Assembly: GCA_030150045.1 (NCBI GenBank)
Contig: JASLGM010000032.1
Span: forward strand, 1 to 60,299
Reading direction: 5' to 3'
Length of the DNA: 60,299 nucleotides
Origin: Taishania sp.
Lineage (GTDB): Bacteria > Bacteroidota > Bacteroidia > Flavobacteriales_D > Crocinitomicaceae
Position 1 is the first letter of the stretch. Each line of letters starts with the position of its first letter. A model generated the notes under the pieces. That model was not told where the DNA came from and did no database searches. It was given only the letters and a program-made list of their open reading frames with translations. The translations under genes and the position numbers were made by a program. Below, one piece after another: positions 53,437-60,299 of this stretch.

Positions 53437-54151
53437 GCTATTTATTTGTGTGGTTCTTTGGACGAATCAGGCAAATGCACAATTATTTGTTGAACAAGGA
53501 CGTATCGTCTTTGAGCGAAAAACAAACTTGCTAAAAATTAAAAACCTTCCGCCGTTTATGCAAAAACATGCGGACGAAGCAAAAACGAAAGTCGATAACT
53601 TCGAATTATTGTTTGACGGGAAACAAAGCGCTTTTTTACCCATCGATCAACCCAATGTGACGCCATCACCCATCGATTTCTTAACTGTGAAAAACAAAGT
53701 GTATACCACAGCAACGACAGGCGAACGCATTACTGGAATGGATCTTATGGGAACAAAAGTATTCTTGAAAGATACCGCAAAAACACGCGGTTGGATCATG
53801 ACCGAAAACACCCGTGATATCGCCGGATACCACTGTCGAATGGCTATTAACCCTGTAAATGATTCTACGCGATTATATGCGTGGTACGCCTTGGAATTGG
53901 TGCCTTCTGTCGGTCCAGAGACTTTTTTCGGACTGCCTGGAGCCATTTTAGGATTGGCAACGGAAGATGGCGGAATCGTTTATTTTGCTAAATCTGTAGA
54001 AATAATTACCCCAGATCCAAAGAAATTTGATCCCGCAATTGGTAAAACAGAAGTCTACAGCATTCCTAAATTTCAGGAAGAAATGGCCAAACGTATTGGA
54101 AACAATCCTATGGTCAAAGACATGATGAAAGGCTTCTTTATGTGGTATTAA
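53411..54151 (+). CDS. GLPGLI family protein
   Basis: 246 residues with a signal peptide (cut near NANAQ). The family signature is seen as FFGLPGAILGLATEDG (near residue 174), following WYALELVPSVGPE and the earlier GYHCRMA. GLPGLI proteins are secreted Bacteroidota proteins of unknown function that are usually encoded next to such beta-barrel proteins. Its start overlaps the barrel gene by 26 bases. Confidence 0.9.
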   Translation: MKTLNHIIKLFICVVLWTNQANAQLFVEQGRIVFERKTNLLKIKNLPPFMQKHADEAKTKVDNFELLFDGKQSAFLPIDQPNVTPSPIDFLTVKNKVYTTATTGERITGMDLMGTKVFLKDTAKTRGWIMTENTRDIAGYHCRMAINPVNDSTRLYAWYALELVPSVGPETFFGLPGAILGLATEDGGIVYFAKSVEIITPDPKKFDPAIGKTEVYSIPKFQEEMAKRIGNNPMVKDMMKGFFMWY

Positions 54152-54196
54152 ACCTTACGTTTTAGTAAGTAAAAATATTTTTTCTATTCTATTTTT

Positions 54197-54357
54197 TTGG
54201 CAGCCTTTATCGGTCTGCGTGCTTTAGTGAACGCTACAAAATGGGTTCACTAGCTGGTTTGCCACGTGCTTCCTCTGGTCGCAGTGGCAAACTTGCGTTC
54301 ACACCTTTTTGTCATTGTTCAGCTATCGCGCCTCCGCCCTGGCTGGAGATCTGTTTT
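54197..54357 (+). repeat. Structured repeat F1, copy C
   Basis: TTGGCAGCCTTTATCGGTCT, GTGCTTTAGT, outer arms (GTGAACGC with GCGTTCAC; ACAAAATGG with CCTTTTTGT), inner hairpin TTTGCCAC/GTGGCAAA around GTGCTTCCTCTGGTCGCA, then CAGCTATCGCGCCTCCGCCC and TGGCTGGAGATCTGTTTT. Followed after 38 bases by F2 copy C. Confidence 0.9.
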
Positions 54358-54395
54358 CATTACGATTTTCATCTTTTAAGAAAAATATTCTCCTC

Positions 54396-54518
54396 AACGG
54401 AATCTTCCGCTAAGGATAGTAGCGGCATCCCCCTCCCCAAAACTTTAGAGAGGGGATACAGCGGAAAGCCTGACCCTTTCCCTTCCAAAATACTTGGGAA
54501 AGGGAAAGGGTAGCGGCC
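54396..54518 (+). repeat. Structured repeat F2, copy C
   Basis: TTCCGCTAAGGATAGTAGCG, hairpin 1 (ATCCCCCTC with GAGGGGAT), CAGCGGAAAGCCTGACC, hairpin 2 (ACCCTTTCCCTT with AAGGGAAAGGGT), TAGCGGCC. The flanks match copy B; the arms of hairpin 1 are unrelated in sequence to those of copy B. Confidence 0.9.
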
Positions 54519-54546
54519 AAAATAGACATAAAATTAAACACAAAAA

Positions 54547-54575
54547 AAACGGATGAACCCGTGATTCACCCGTTT
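54547..54575 (-). terminator. Terminator after the Nfu gene
   Basis: AAACGGATGAA (54547-54557) pairs with TTCACCCGTTT (54565-54575) with one mismatch. On the minus strand it is followed by eight Ts. Confidence 0.85.
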
Positions 54576-54594
54576 AAAATCTATATAAAGGAAA

Positions 54595-55209
54595 CTATCC
54601 GTTGATAGCAACCACCTCTTTTACTTCTGGAATGTGTTGCATCAAAAGGCGCTCAATTCCTCCTTTCAACGTTGCTGTAGAAGACGGACAACCTGAACAC
54701 GAACCTTTCAGAATAACTTTAACCGTTCCGTTGTCATATCCTAAATAATCAATTGCACCACCGTCGTTTTCTACCGCTGGACGAACGTATTCATCAAGAA
54801 TATTGGCAATGGCATCGTCGAATTCAGATGGCTCTAATTTAGACAATTCCACTTTTTGTATGTTGTTGTCTTCCGCTTGATCAATAGAATGTGTTTTGGA
54901 AGGCATGGCAATTAATACTTCGCCTCCGTTTTCAATAAATTCTTTGATAAAAGAACGGACCTCCATAGTGATGAAATCCCAACTTACGTTGTCTGTTTTG
55001 GTAACGGTAACAAAGTTTGCCGCCATGAAAACGCCGTCAACAAAAGGGAATTGTAACAATGCTTCTGCTAATGGAGAATATCCTTTTGCCTCAGCTGCTG
55101 TTTTAAATTCTACGGAATCACCTGTGCCTAACAAGTATTTGTTGGCAACGAACTTCATCGTAGAAGGATTGGGAGTCATCTCCGCATATACTGTAACTGG
55201 AACTTTCAT
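54595..55209 (-). CDS. Nfu-type iron-sulfur cluster carrier
   Basis: 204 residues. An N-terminal Nfu_N-like domain (MTPNPSTMKFVANKYLLGTG near residue 11) and a C-terminal NifU-like domain with CSGCPSS (near residue 174), whose two cysteines bind a 4Fe-4S cluster bridging a dimer. It passes clusters to apo-enzymes, which would include the many Fe-S proteins here (ActB, QueG). Single gene with promoter and terminator. Confidence 0.93.
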   Translation of the reverse strand: MKVPVTVYAEMTPNPSTMKFVANKYLLGTGDSVEFKTAAEAKGYSPLAEALLQFPFVDGVFMAANFVTVTKTDNVSWDFITMEVRSFIKEFIENGGEVLIAMPSKTHSIDQAEDNNIQKVELSKLEPSEFDDAIANILDEYVRPAVENDGGAIDYLGYDNGTVKVILKGSCSGCPSSTATLKGGIERLLMQHIPEVKEVVAING

Positions 55210-55225
55210 TTTTCTGTGTTTTATA

Positions 55226-55233
55226 CAAAAGTA
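55226..55233 (-). promoter_or_regulatory. Putative promoter -7 element for the Nfu gene
   Basis: Minus-strand TACTTTTG, a full TAnnTTTG match, 17 bases before the ATG. Confidence 0.45.
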
Positions 55234-55299
55234 GCTAAATATTGCCTTTTTTCATGCTGAAAACATTTTGTTAACAAGTGATTTTGTATTTTAGCCGAG

Positions 55300-55755
55300 G
55301 TGAGTAAAAAAATTAAAATATTTGCATTGTTTCAACTGACGTTAATGTTGTTCATTAACCTTGGAATCAGTTTCTATGCACATACGTGTTTGTCTTCTGG
55401 GCAAACCTCTTTTTTATTCTCTGTAACTGACGATCCATGTGTGGATGAGGTGAAAAAAGAAGCGGAAAATGATGCTTGTTGTTCTATTGCACCAGAAATA
55501 GATTCGCACTTTGAAGACAATTGTTGTTCCACCGATCAGGTGATTATACAAATTCAAGATCATTACGCAGGTTCCAGCTCCAATTCGCTTATTCAACTTG
55601 TAGGTGACTACCTACTTCCTAGTACCACTATTTTCGGCATTTCTAAAATGTCATTTATTCCCCAAGAAAAGATTACTTCTTGGTACCTCGCTCACGCGCC
55701 ACCTATATTGCAGGGGCGTCAAATCCATTTGGTGAACGAGGTCTTTAGAAATTAG
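55300..55755 (+). CDS. HYC_CC_PP family protein
   Basis: 151 residues, GTG start, one N-terminal helix or signal (residues 5-25). The family pattern is visible: H-x-C (HTC at 28-30; Thr replaces the usual Tyr), two CC pairs (60-61 and 75-76), and APP near residue 127. The cysteine and histidine groups suggest metal binding. Genes of this family are found beside TonB receptors and HMA-domain proteins, as here, so a role in copper or other metal handling is inferred. Confidence 0.85.
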   Translation: MSKKIKIFALFQLTLMLFINLGISFYAHTCLSSGQTSFLFSVTDDPCVDEVKKEAENDACCSIAPEIDSHFEDNCCSTDQVIIQIQDHYAGSSSNSLIQLVGDYLLPSTTIFGISKMSFIPQEKITSWYLAHAPPILQGRQIHLVNEVFRN

Positions 55756-55802
55756 AGAGAGCAATACACATTGATGTAATTGTTCAATCTAATATTTTAT
55801 TC

Positions 55803-58010
55803 ATGAAACATATATTATGGGTACTGACGGTTTTGCTGTCGGGTACGAGTATGGCACAGCTTAAAGGTGTCGTTATTGGGTCTACCAATGGGGAAATAGA
55901 ACCTATTTGGGGCGCAAAAGTTTATTTTTTAAAAGATAAATCTGTTGTTGAAACACACGACAACGGAGAGTTTGAGGTCATCTTACCAAAAGACCTTCCA
56001 GATACACTGGTGTTTAAAGCTGCAGGTTTTATTTCAGATACGCTTGTGGTTACAAAAGAAGATCGTTTTGCTAATTATAAAATCGTGCTTTATTCAGAGA
56101 AAATGCTCGACGAAGTATTGATCACAGCACGAACTCAATCAAAATCTATTTCCAAGATGAAGGTGTTGCATGTCGAAGAACTTTCGTTGAAAGAATTACG
56201 GAAGGCGGCTTGCTGTAATCTTGCTGAGTCTTTTGAAACGAATGTTTCTGTTGACGTGAATTATACAGACGCCGTTTCAGGTGCGCGTACAATCCAAATG
56301 ATGGGATTGGAAGGGACGTATACTCAAATTCAATTTGAGAACATTCCTTACATGCGTGGATTGGAACAGCCGTTTGGGATGAATACTTTCCCGGGAACAT
56401 GGATCAGCTCTATTCAAATCACCAAAGGTACAGGAACGGTTGTAAATGGATATGAATCAATGGCTGGATTGGTGAACATTGAAATGTTTAAGCCGCAGAA
56501 AATGGATCATTTGTTTGTCAATTATTATACAAATATTTATTCTCGAAATGAATTCAATATACATGGTTCTATGCATGTTGGGAAGAAATGGAATACGGCC
56601 ATTTTCGGCCATCTTTCAGGAGCATTTGCACCAATGGATTTCAATCGTGATGGATTTATGGATATGCCAATTGGTGGTATCGCTTCTGTTAATAATAGAT
56701 GGTCCTACAACGGAGAGAAAATGGAAGCTCAATTTGGTATCAATGCTTATTATGACAATCGTTTTGGTGGACAAACGGCTTTCCGACCATGGAAAAAAGA
56801 TTCCACCGTTTATGGTTTGCAAACGATAAGTCAACATATTGATGCTTATGGGAAAACGGGTTTCTTTTTAAAAAAACCATGGAATTCCATCGGTGTGGTG
56901 TATAATGTCAAATATCAAAACGTATTTGCACAATATGGCAATCGTGTTTTTAAAGGCGAAGAAAAGAGAGGTTATATCAACGGAATTTTCGAAAGCCAAA
57001 TCGGTTCGCCATTGCATAAATATAAAGCTGGAGTAAGCGCCGTTTTTGTAGATATGAAGCAAAGTATGGATCAATTGACCGATGACCGTATGGAAATTGT
57101 ACCTGGCGTTTTTGGAGAGTACACCTATGGTGGAAATCGTTTCACTGGTGTTGGTGGTGTTCGTCTTGATTATCACAATTTGTATGGACTTATTTTTACG
57201 CCACGTATTTATGGTAAATACGCCATCACGGAGCGTATCGATTTTCGCTTTACTGGAGGGAAAGGATGGCGCGTTCCGAATTATATGGTAGACAATATCT
57301 CTCTTTTGGCAACAGGTAGACAATGGATTGCTCCAAATTCTATCTCTCCAGAAGTTTCTTGGAATTTTGGTGGGTCTTATGTTCAATCTTTTAAAATGTT
57401 TAACCGCAACGCATCCGTGGTGGTAGATTATTACCACACCTTGTTTGAAAATCAGTTGATAGTGGATCGCGATGAGGATGTAAACAGCATTGTTTTTAAG
57501 AACTATGACGGTAAATCATTTTCCAACAGTTTACAAGTGGAATTTAGTTTTGAACCGATTAAACGATTGGAGGCACGATTGGCCTACAAGTTCTTAGATG
57601 TGAGAGCGGAATACGGTGGATCTTTGCAACAAAAAGTAATGGTTCCTAAACACAGAGGGTTTATCAACTTGGCGTATACAACAAGAAACAACAAATGGGT
57701 GTTCGATTGGACAACAAGTGTTTATGGTAAATCCAGATTACCGGTTAACCTTTTGGCAGATGGCTCATATACAACGGACAATAACAGTAAAGTGTATGCT
57801 ATGATGTCTGCACAGGTAACGTATAAATTGAAACGTTGGGAAATTTATGTGGGTGGAGAGAATTTAACGAATTATAGACAAGTAAACCCTATTTTAGATG
57901 TGCAGAATCCTTTTGGTTCAACTTTTGATGCAACAAGAGTTTGGGGTCCAGTAATGGGAACAAACGTTTATGTAGGATTTCGATTTAATATTTTAGACGA
58001 TCATGATTAA
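55803..58010 (+). CDS. TonB-dependent receptor, probable metal uptake
   Basis: 735 residues. Signal peptide (MAQ end), a carboxypeptidase-like domain (residues about 20-105), the plug (LAESFETNVSVDVNYTDAVS near residue 141, GARTIQMMGLEGTYTQ, then MAGLVNIEMFKP), and a beta-barrel ending near residue 735. Two cysteines (Ala-Cys-Cys-Asn, near residue 137) start the plug, a feature of receptors in copper-linked loci. It sits between the HYC_CC_PP and HMA genes. Confidence 0.9.
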   Translation: MKHILWVLTVLLSGTSMAQLKGVVIGSTNGEIEPIWGAKVYFLKDKSVVETHDNGEFEVILPKDLPDTLVFKAAGFISDTLVVTKEDRFANYKIVLYSEKMLDEVLITARTQSKSISKMKVLHVEELSLKELRKAACCNLAESFETNVSVDVNYTDAVSGARTIQMMGLEGTYTQIQFENIPYMRGLEQPFGMNTFPGTWISSIQITKGTGTVVNGYESMAGLVNIEMFKPQKMDHLFVNYYTNIYSRNEFNIHGSMHVGKKWNTAIFGHLSGAFAPMDFNRDGFMDMPIGGIASVNNRWSYNGEKMEAQFGINAYYDNRFGGQTAFRPWKKDSTVYGLQTISQHIDAYGKTGFFLKKPWNSIGVVYNVKYQNVFAQYGNRVFKGEEKRGYINGIFESQIGSPLHKYKAGVSAVFVDMKQSMDQLTDDRMEIVPGVFGEYTYGGNRFTGVGGVRLDYHNLYGLIFTPRIYGKYAITERIDFRFTGGKGWRVPNYMVDNISLLATGRQWIAPNSISPEVSWNFGGSYVQSFKMFNRNASVVVDYYHTLFENQLIVDRDEDVNSIVFKNYDGKSFSNSLQVEFSFEPIKRLEARLAYKFLDVRAEYGGSLQQKVMVPKHRGFINLAYTTRNNKWVFDWTTSVYGKSRLPVNLLADGSYTTDNNSKVYAMMSAQVTYKLKRWEIYVGGENLTNYRQVNPILDVQNPFGSTFDATRVWGPVMGTNVYVGFRFNILDDHD

Positions 58011-58341
58011 GCAATTATTTTTGGTAACGATTACCGTATTTTTAGCAAGTTTTAGCCTTTTGGCTCAAAAAACAGAAGTTGTACAAATAAAAACTTCCGC
58101 AGAATGTGGTACATGTAAAAAGGCTATAGAGTCAAAAATGAACTATCACAAAGGCGTGACGTATGCAGAACTAAATGTCGATACAAAGGTGCTTGAAATC
58201 AAGTATAACCCTAAGAAAACCGATTTACAGACTTTGAAAACGGCTATTTCGCACTTAGGATATGATGCTGATGAGGTGGAGGCACACCCTGAATCACAAG
58301 CACAACTGCCTACTTGCTGCAAACCAGGGGGAATGAAATAA
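58003..58341 (+). CDS. Secreted heavy-metal-associated (HMA) domain protein
   Basis: 112 residues, signal peptide cut near LLAQ. One ferredoxin-like HMA domain with CGTC at Cys35 and Cys38 as the metal site (a CxxC as in copper chaperones), and a Cys-Cys pair at the tail (TCCKPGG). It overlaps the TonB receptor gene by 8 bases. Acts as a periplasmic metal carrier downstream of the receptor (inferred). Confidence 0.9.
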   Translation: MIKQLFLVTITVFLASFSLLAQKTEVVQIKTSAECGTCKKAIESKMNYHKGVTYAELNVDTKVLEIKYNPKKTDLQTLKTAISHLGYDADEVEAHPESQAQLPTCCKPGGMK

Positions 58342-58401
58342 AAAATTATTTTTTGATTAACTTCATAATGCTGTGAAGTCTATTGAGAAATATTAAATTT
58401 G

Positions 58402-58409
58402 TACCTTTG
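58402..58409 (+). promoter_or_regulatory. Putative metK promoter
   Basis: TACCTTTG, a full TAnnTTTG match, 30 bases before ATG 58439, with TTG at 58383-58385 sixteen bases upstream. No SAM riboswitch fold was seen in the leader. Confidence 0.55.
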
Positions 58410-58438
58410 TCAACTGTTTATAAATTAATATTAACGAG

Positions 58439-59695
58439 ATGTCTTATTTGTTTACATCGGAGTCCGTTTCTGAAGGACATCCAGACAAAGTTTCAGATCA
58501 AATATCAGACGCTTTGATTGATTATTTCATGGCGTTAGATCCACAGTCAAAAGTGGCTTGTGAAACTTTGGTTACAACTGGTCAAGTGGTATTGGCTGGT
58601 GAGGTAAAGACAAACGCATATTTGGATGTCCAAAAAATTGCACGTGAAACGATTGCAAAAATTGGTTATACAAAGTCAGAATATATGTTTGACGCTAATT
58701 CATGTGGTATTCTTTCTGCAATTCATGAGCAATCCGCAGACATTAACCAAGGTGTAGAACGCGCTAATCCAGAGGAGCAAGGTGCGGGTGACCAAGGTAT
58801 GATGTTCGGTTATGCTACAAAAGAAACTGAAAACTACATGCCATTGGCATTGGATTTAGCACATAAAATCTTACAAGAGCTTTCTTATATCCGTCGCAAT
58901 GAGCCAGGATTAATCAGTTACTTAAGACCAGATGCTAAGTCGCAAGTTACCATCGAATATTCAGATGATAACGTGCCACAAAGAATTGATTCTATCGTTG
59001 TTTCTACACAACATGATGTTTTTGGTTCAGAAGCAGAAATGTTGGAGAAAATCAAGAAAGACATCATTGAAATCGTAATTCCTCGCGTAAAAGCTAAATT
59101 GCCAGCTCACATTGGTGATTTGTTTACAAACGATATCTTGTACCACATCAACCCAACAGGAATCTTCGTTATCGGAGGACCTCACGGAGATACTGGACTA
59201 ACAGGACGTAAAATTATCGTTGATACTTACGGTGGTAAAGGAGCGCACGGTGGTGGAGCATTCTCTGGGAAAGATCCATCAAAAGTGGACCGTTCAGCAG
59301 CTTATGCAACACGTCATATCGCTAAAAATATGGTGGCAGCTGGGTTGTGTGACGAAGTACTTGTACAAGTATCTTACGCAATCGGTGTAGCAGAACCATG
59401 TGGTGTTTATGTGAATACATACGGTACTGCAAAAGTAGACTTGACGGACGGTGAAATTGCTAAGAAAATCAGCAAGATCTTTGACCTTCGACCTTACTTT
59501 ATCGAGCAACGATTAAAATTGCGTAACCCGATTTACTCTGAAACAGCCGCTTATGGCCACATGGGACGTAAAAATGAGGTGGTTACCAAAACATTCTTCG
59601 ATTCTCACGGTAAGCCTTTTACCAAAGAAGTAGAATTATTTACTTGGGAGAAATTAGACTACGTTGACGCTGTAAAAGCAGAATTCGGAATCTAA
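58439..59695 (+). CDS. metK: S-adenosylmethionine synthetase MetK
   Basis: Makes SAM from methionine and ATP; 418 residues, normal length. Landmarks: LFTSESVSEGHPDKVSDQIS (residues 4-23) with the catalytic His, GAGDQGMMFGYA (near residue 116), and GGPHGDTGLTGRKIIVDTYG (near residue 241). Supplies SAM to QueA among others. Single gene with promoter and terminator. Confidence 0.98.
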   Translation: MSYLFTSESVSEGHPDKVSDQISDALIDYFMALDPQSKVACETLVTTGQVVLAGEVKTNAYLDVQKIARETIAKIGYTKSEYMFDANSCGILSAIHEQSADINQGVERANPEEQGAGDQGMMFGYATKETENYMPLALDLAHKILQELSYIRRNEPGLISYLRPDAKSQVTIEYSDDNVPQRIDSIVVSTQHDVFGSEAEMLEKIKKDIIEIVIPRVKAKLPAHIGDLFTNDILYHINPTGIFVIGGPHGDTGLTGRKIIVDTYGGKGAHGGGAFSGKDPSKVDRSAAYATRHIAKNMVAAGLCDEVLVQVSYAIGVAEPCGVYVNTYGTAKVDLTDGEIAKKISKIFDLRPYFIEQRLKLRNPIYSETAAYGHMGRKNEVVTKTFFDSHGKPFTKEVELFTWEKLDYVDAVKAEFGI

Positions 59696-59710
59696 TCCAA
59701 CAATACAACA

Positions 59711-59745
59711 AAAGCCCGTTCTGTATAGAATGGGCTTTTTTTATG
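59711..59745 (+). terminator. Terminator after metK
   Basis: AAAGCCCGTTCT (59711-59722) pairs with AGAATGGGCTTT (59727-59738), one G-T wobble, and is followed by Ts. Confidence 0.9.
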
Positions 59746-59772
59746 CCTTAATGTTTCTTTTTTTCTTCTTTT

Positions 59773-59890
59773 GGGCGTTTCCCCTTCCTTTCCTCAAGTA
59801 TCTTGAGAAAAGGAAGGGGTCGGGCTATTCGCTCTATCTTTTGTCCTGCTGTGCAAAACAAAAGGATGCCGCTGCTATCCCTAACGCGAA
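59773..59890 (-). repeat. Structured repeat F2, copy D (without F1)
   Basis: Read on the minus strand: CGCGTTAGGGATAGCAGCGG, hairpin 1 (CTTTTGT with ACAAAAG), GCGAATAGCCCGACC, hairpin 2 (CCCCTTCCTTT with AAAGGAAGGGG, plus CTCAA/TTGAG inside), then AAACGCCC. No F1 follows within the window. Confidence 0.85.
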
Positions 59891-60032
59891 GTTACGCCTT
59901 CGGTCAAATGTTAAATCGATGAAAACATAAGAATATCTTCAAACCAAAAAGGAATGTTTTTTTTTATTTATTAATCGAATGGACTACTTTTTAATAAAAA
60001 TATTAACGTATTTCATTTCAATTAGGTGTTTT

Positions 60033-60140
60033 TCATTTGTTTGGCATAACTTTTGTTATTATGTATGCATAAGAGTTAGTTTTCATAAGTAGTAGTAGTT
60101 TAGGTTTTACAAAAGAGAGAAGCACACGATTCTCTCTTTT
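60033..60140 (-). repeat. Hairpin-(CTA)n-MKTNSY element, copy 3
   Basis: Minus strand: 10-bp perfect hairpin AAAAGAGAGA/TCTCTCTTTT (60131-60140 with 60111-60120, 10-base loop), a 24-base spacer with ACCTAAA, three CTA triplets and CTT, then ATG 60086 opening a 17-codon ORF MKTNSYAYIITKVMPNK ending at 60033. The IS3-like element begins about 20 bases upstream of the hairpin. Confidence 0.8.
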
Positions 60141-60159
60141 GTTGTTTATAGTGTTTTGT

Positions 60160-60299
60160 TGAACTACCTACTAAATTTGTGACATTTTTTTCAAGCCACT
60201 TTGTTAATTTTCCTTCTTATTCTCACTTCCATTTCTAAGGGTGTTAAATATCCTAATGAAGAGTGTATTCTTTTTGTGTTATACCAGTTTATATATTCA
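60160..60299 (-). mobile_element. IS3-family insertion sequence, one end only
   Basis: A transposase C-terminus ends at 60191 and a likely terminal repeat TGAACTACCTACTAAATTTG starts at 60160. The other end is outside the window, so target duplication cannot be checked. Confidence 0.6.
60191..60299 (-). CDS. IS3-family transposase, C-terminal fragment (window-truncated)
   Basis: The last 35 residues are in frame on the minus strand and read EYINWYNTKRIHSSLGYLTP followed by LEMEVRIRRK and a short basic tail with stop at 60191. The N-x-x-R-x-H-S-S-L-G-Y-L-T-P pattern is the end of the DDE integrase core of IS3-type OrfB. The gene continues beyond the window edge. Confidence 0.85.
   Translation of the reverse strand, partial: EYINWYNTKRIHSSLGYLTPLEMEVRIRRKINKVA

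Noticed and set aside
54241..54513. Open frame of 90 codons across F1 and F2 copy C
   Set aside because: Made of repeat sequence; the hairpins explain its composition.
58342..58438. Possible SAM riboswitch or operator before metK
   Set aside because: Only a 6-bp ACTTCA/TGAAGT repeat is seen in under 100 bases; no riboswitch core can be drawn.
59730..59930. Open frame after metK
   Set aside because: It overlaps the metK terminator and F2 copy D; no sign of coding.

Overview
The window is chromosomal DNA from a member of the Bacteroidota, most likely order Flavobacteriales. Four things point there: an alternative complex III plus caa3-type oxidase operon, GLPGLI and HYC_CC_PP family proteins, promoters of the TAnnTTTG type, and AT-rich intergenic DNA without clear Shine-Dalgarno sites. 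Some family traits resemble Crocinitomicaceae, but genus and species cannot be fixed by reading alone.

Layout. 1-12264: a decayed repeat, then actABCDEF (quinol:cytochrome c oxidoreductase, alternative complex III) followed by coxB and coxA. 12364-18574: ruvB, queG, a secreted protein, rseP, a YceI-like lipoprotein and CvpA. 18646-20442: lepA on the minus strand, followed by a 1.2-kb gene-free region filled with repeats. 21688-25477: ftsX, a DUF3098 gene, uppP, truB and queA. 25838-31140: the second respiratory block (ctaB, two subunit III-type genes, subunit IV, two SCO-like proteins, DUF420), which supplies heme, copper and the remaining subunits for the oxidase whose core lies 13.5 kb upstream. 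31189-39450: a glycosyltransferase, an MBL hydrolase, ppk1, galE, an outer-membrane protein, tatD and ansA. 39511-39597: tRNA-Ser(GGA).

39584-44585 is a 5.0-kb integrated element. It uses the 3' end of tRNA-Ser as its attachment site (a 15-bp direct repeat at both ends). It carries a tyrosine recombinase, an excisionase-like HTH protein, a small wHTH protein, a Rep-like protein with a 14-bp perfect inverted repeat just after it, and two genes of unknown role. 45111-54151: an LTA-synthase-like sulfatase, an iron alcohol dehydrogenase, a GNAT-like protein, a lipoprotein, and an outer-membrane beta-barrel with its GLPGLI partner. 54595-59695: an Nfu-type Fe-S protein, a probable metal (copper) module (HYC_CC_PP protein, TonB receptor, HMA protein) and metK. 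The window ends inside an IS3-family element.

The least explained material is intergenic. Two families of about 80-160 bp (called F1 and F2 here) keep fixed flanking sequence while their hairpin arms differ between copies yet stay complementary, as a conserved structure would. At three loci F1 and F2 sit together in the same order and relative orientation. A third family (three copies) has a 9-10 bp hairpin, a (CTA)n tract and a tiny ORF beginning MKTNSY.
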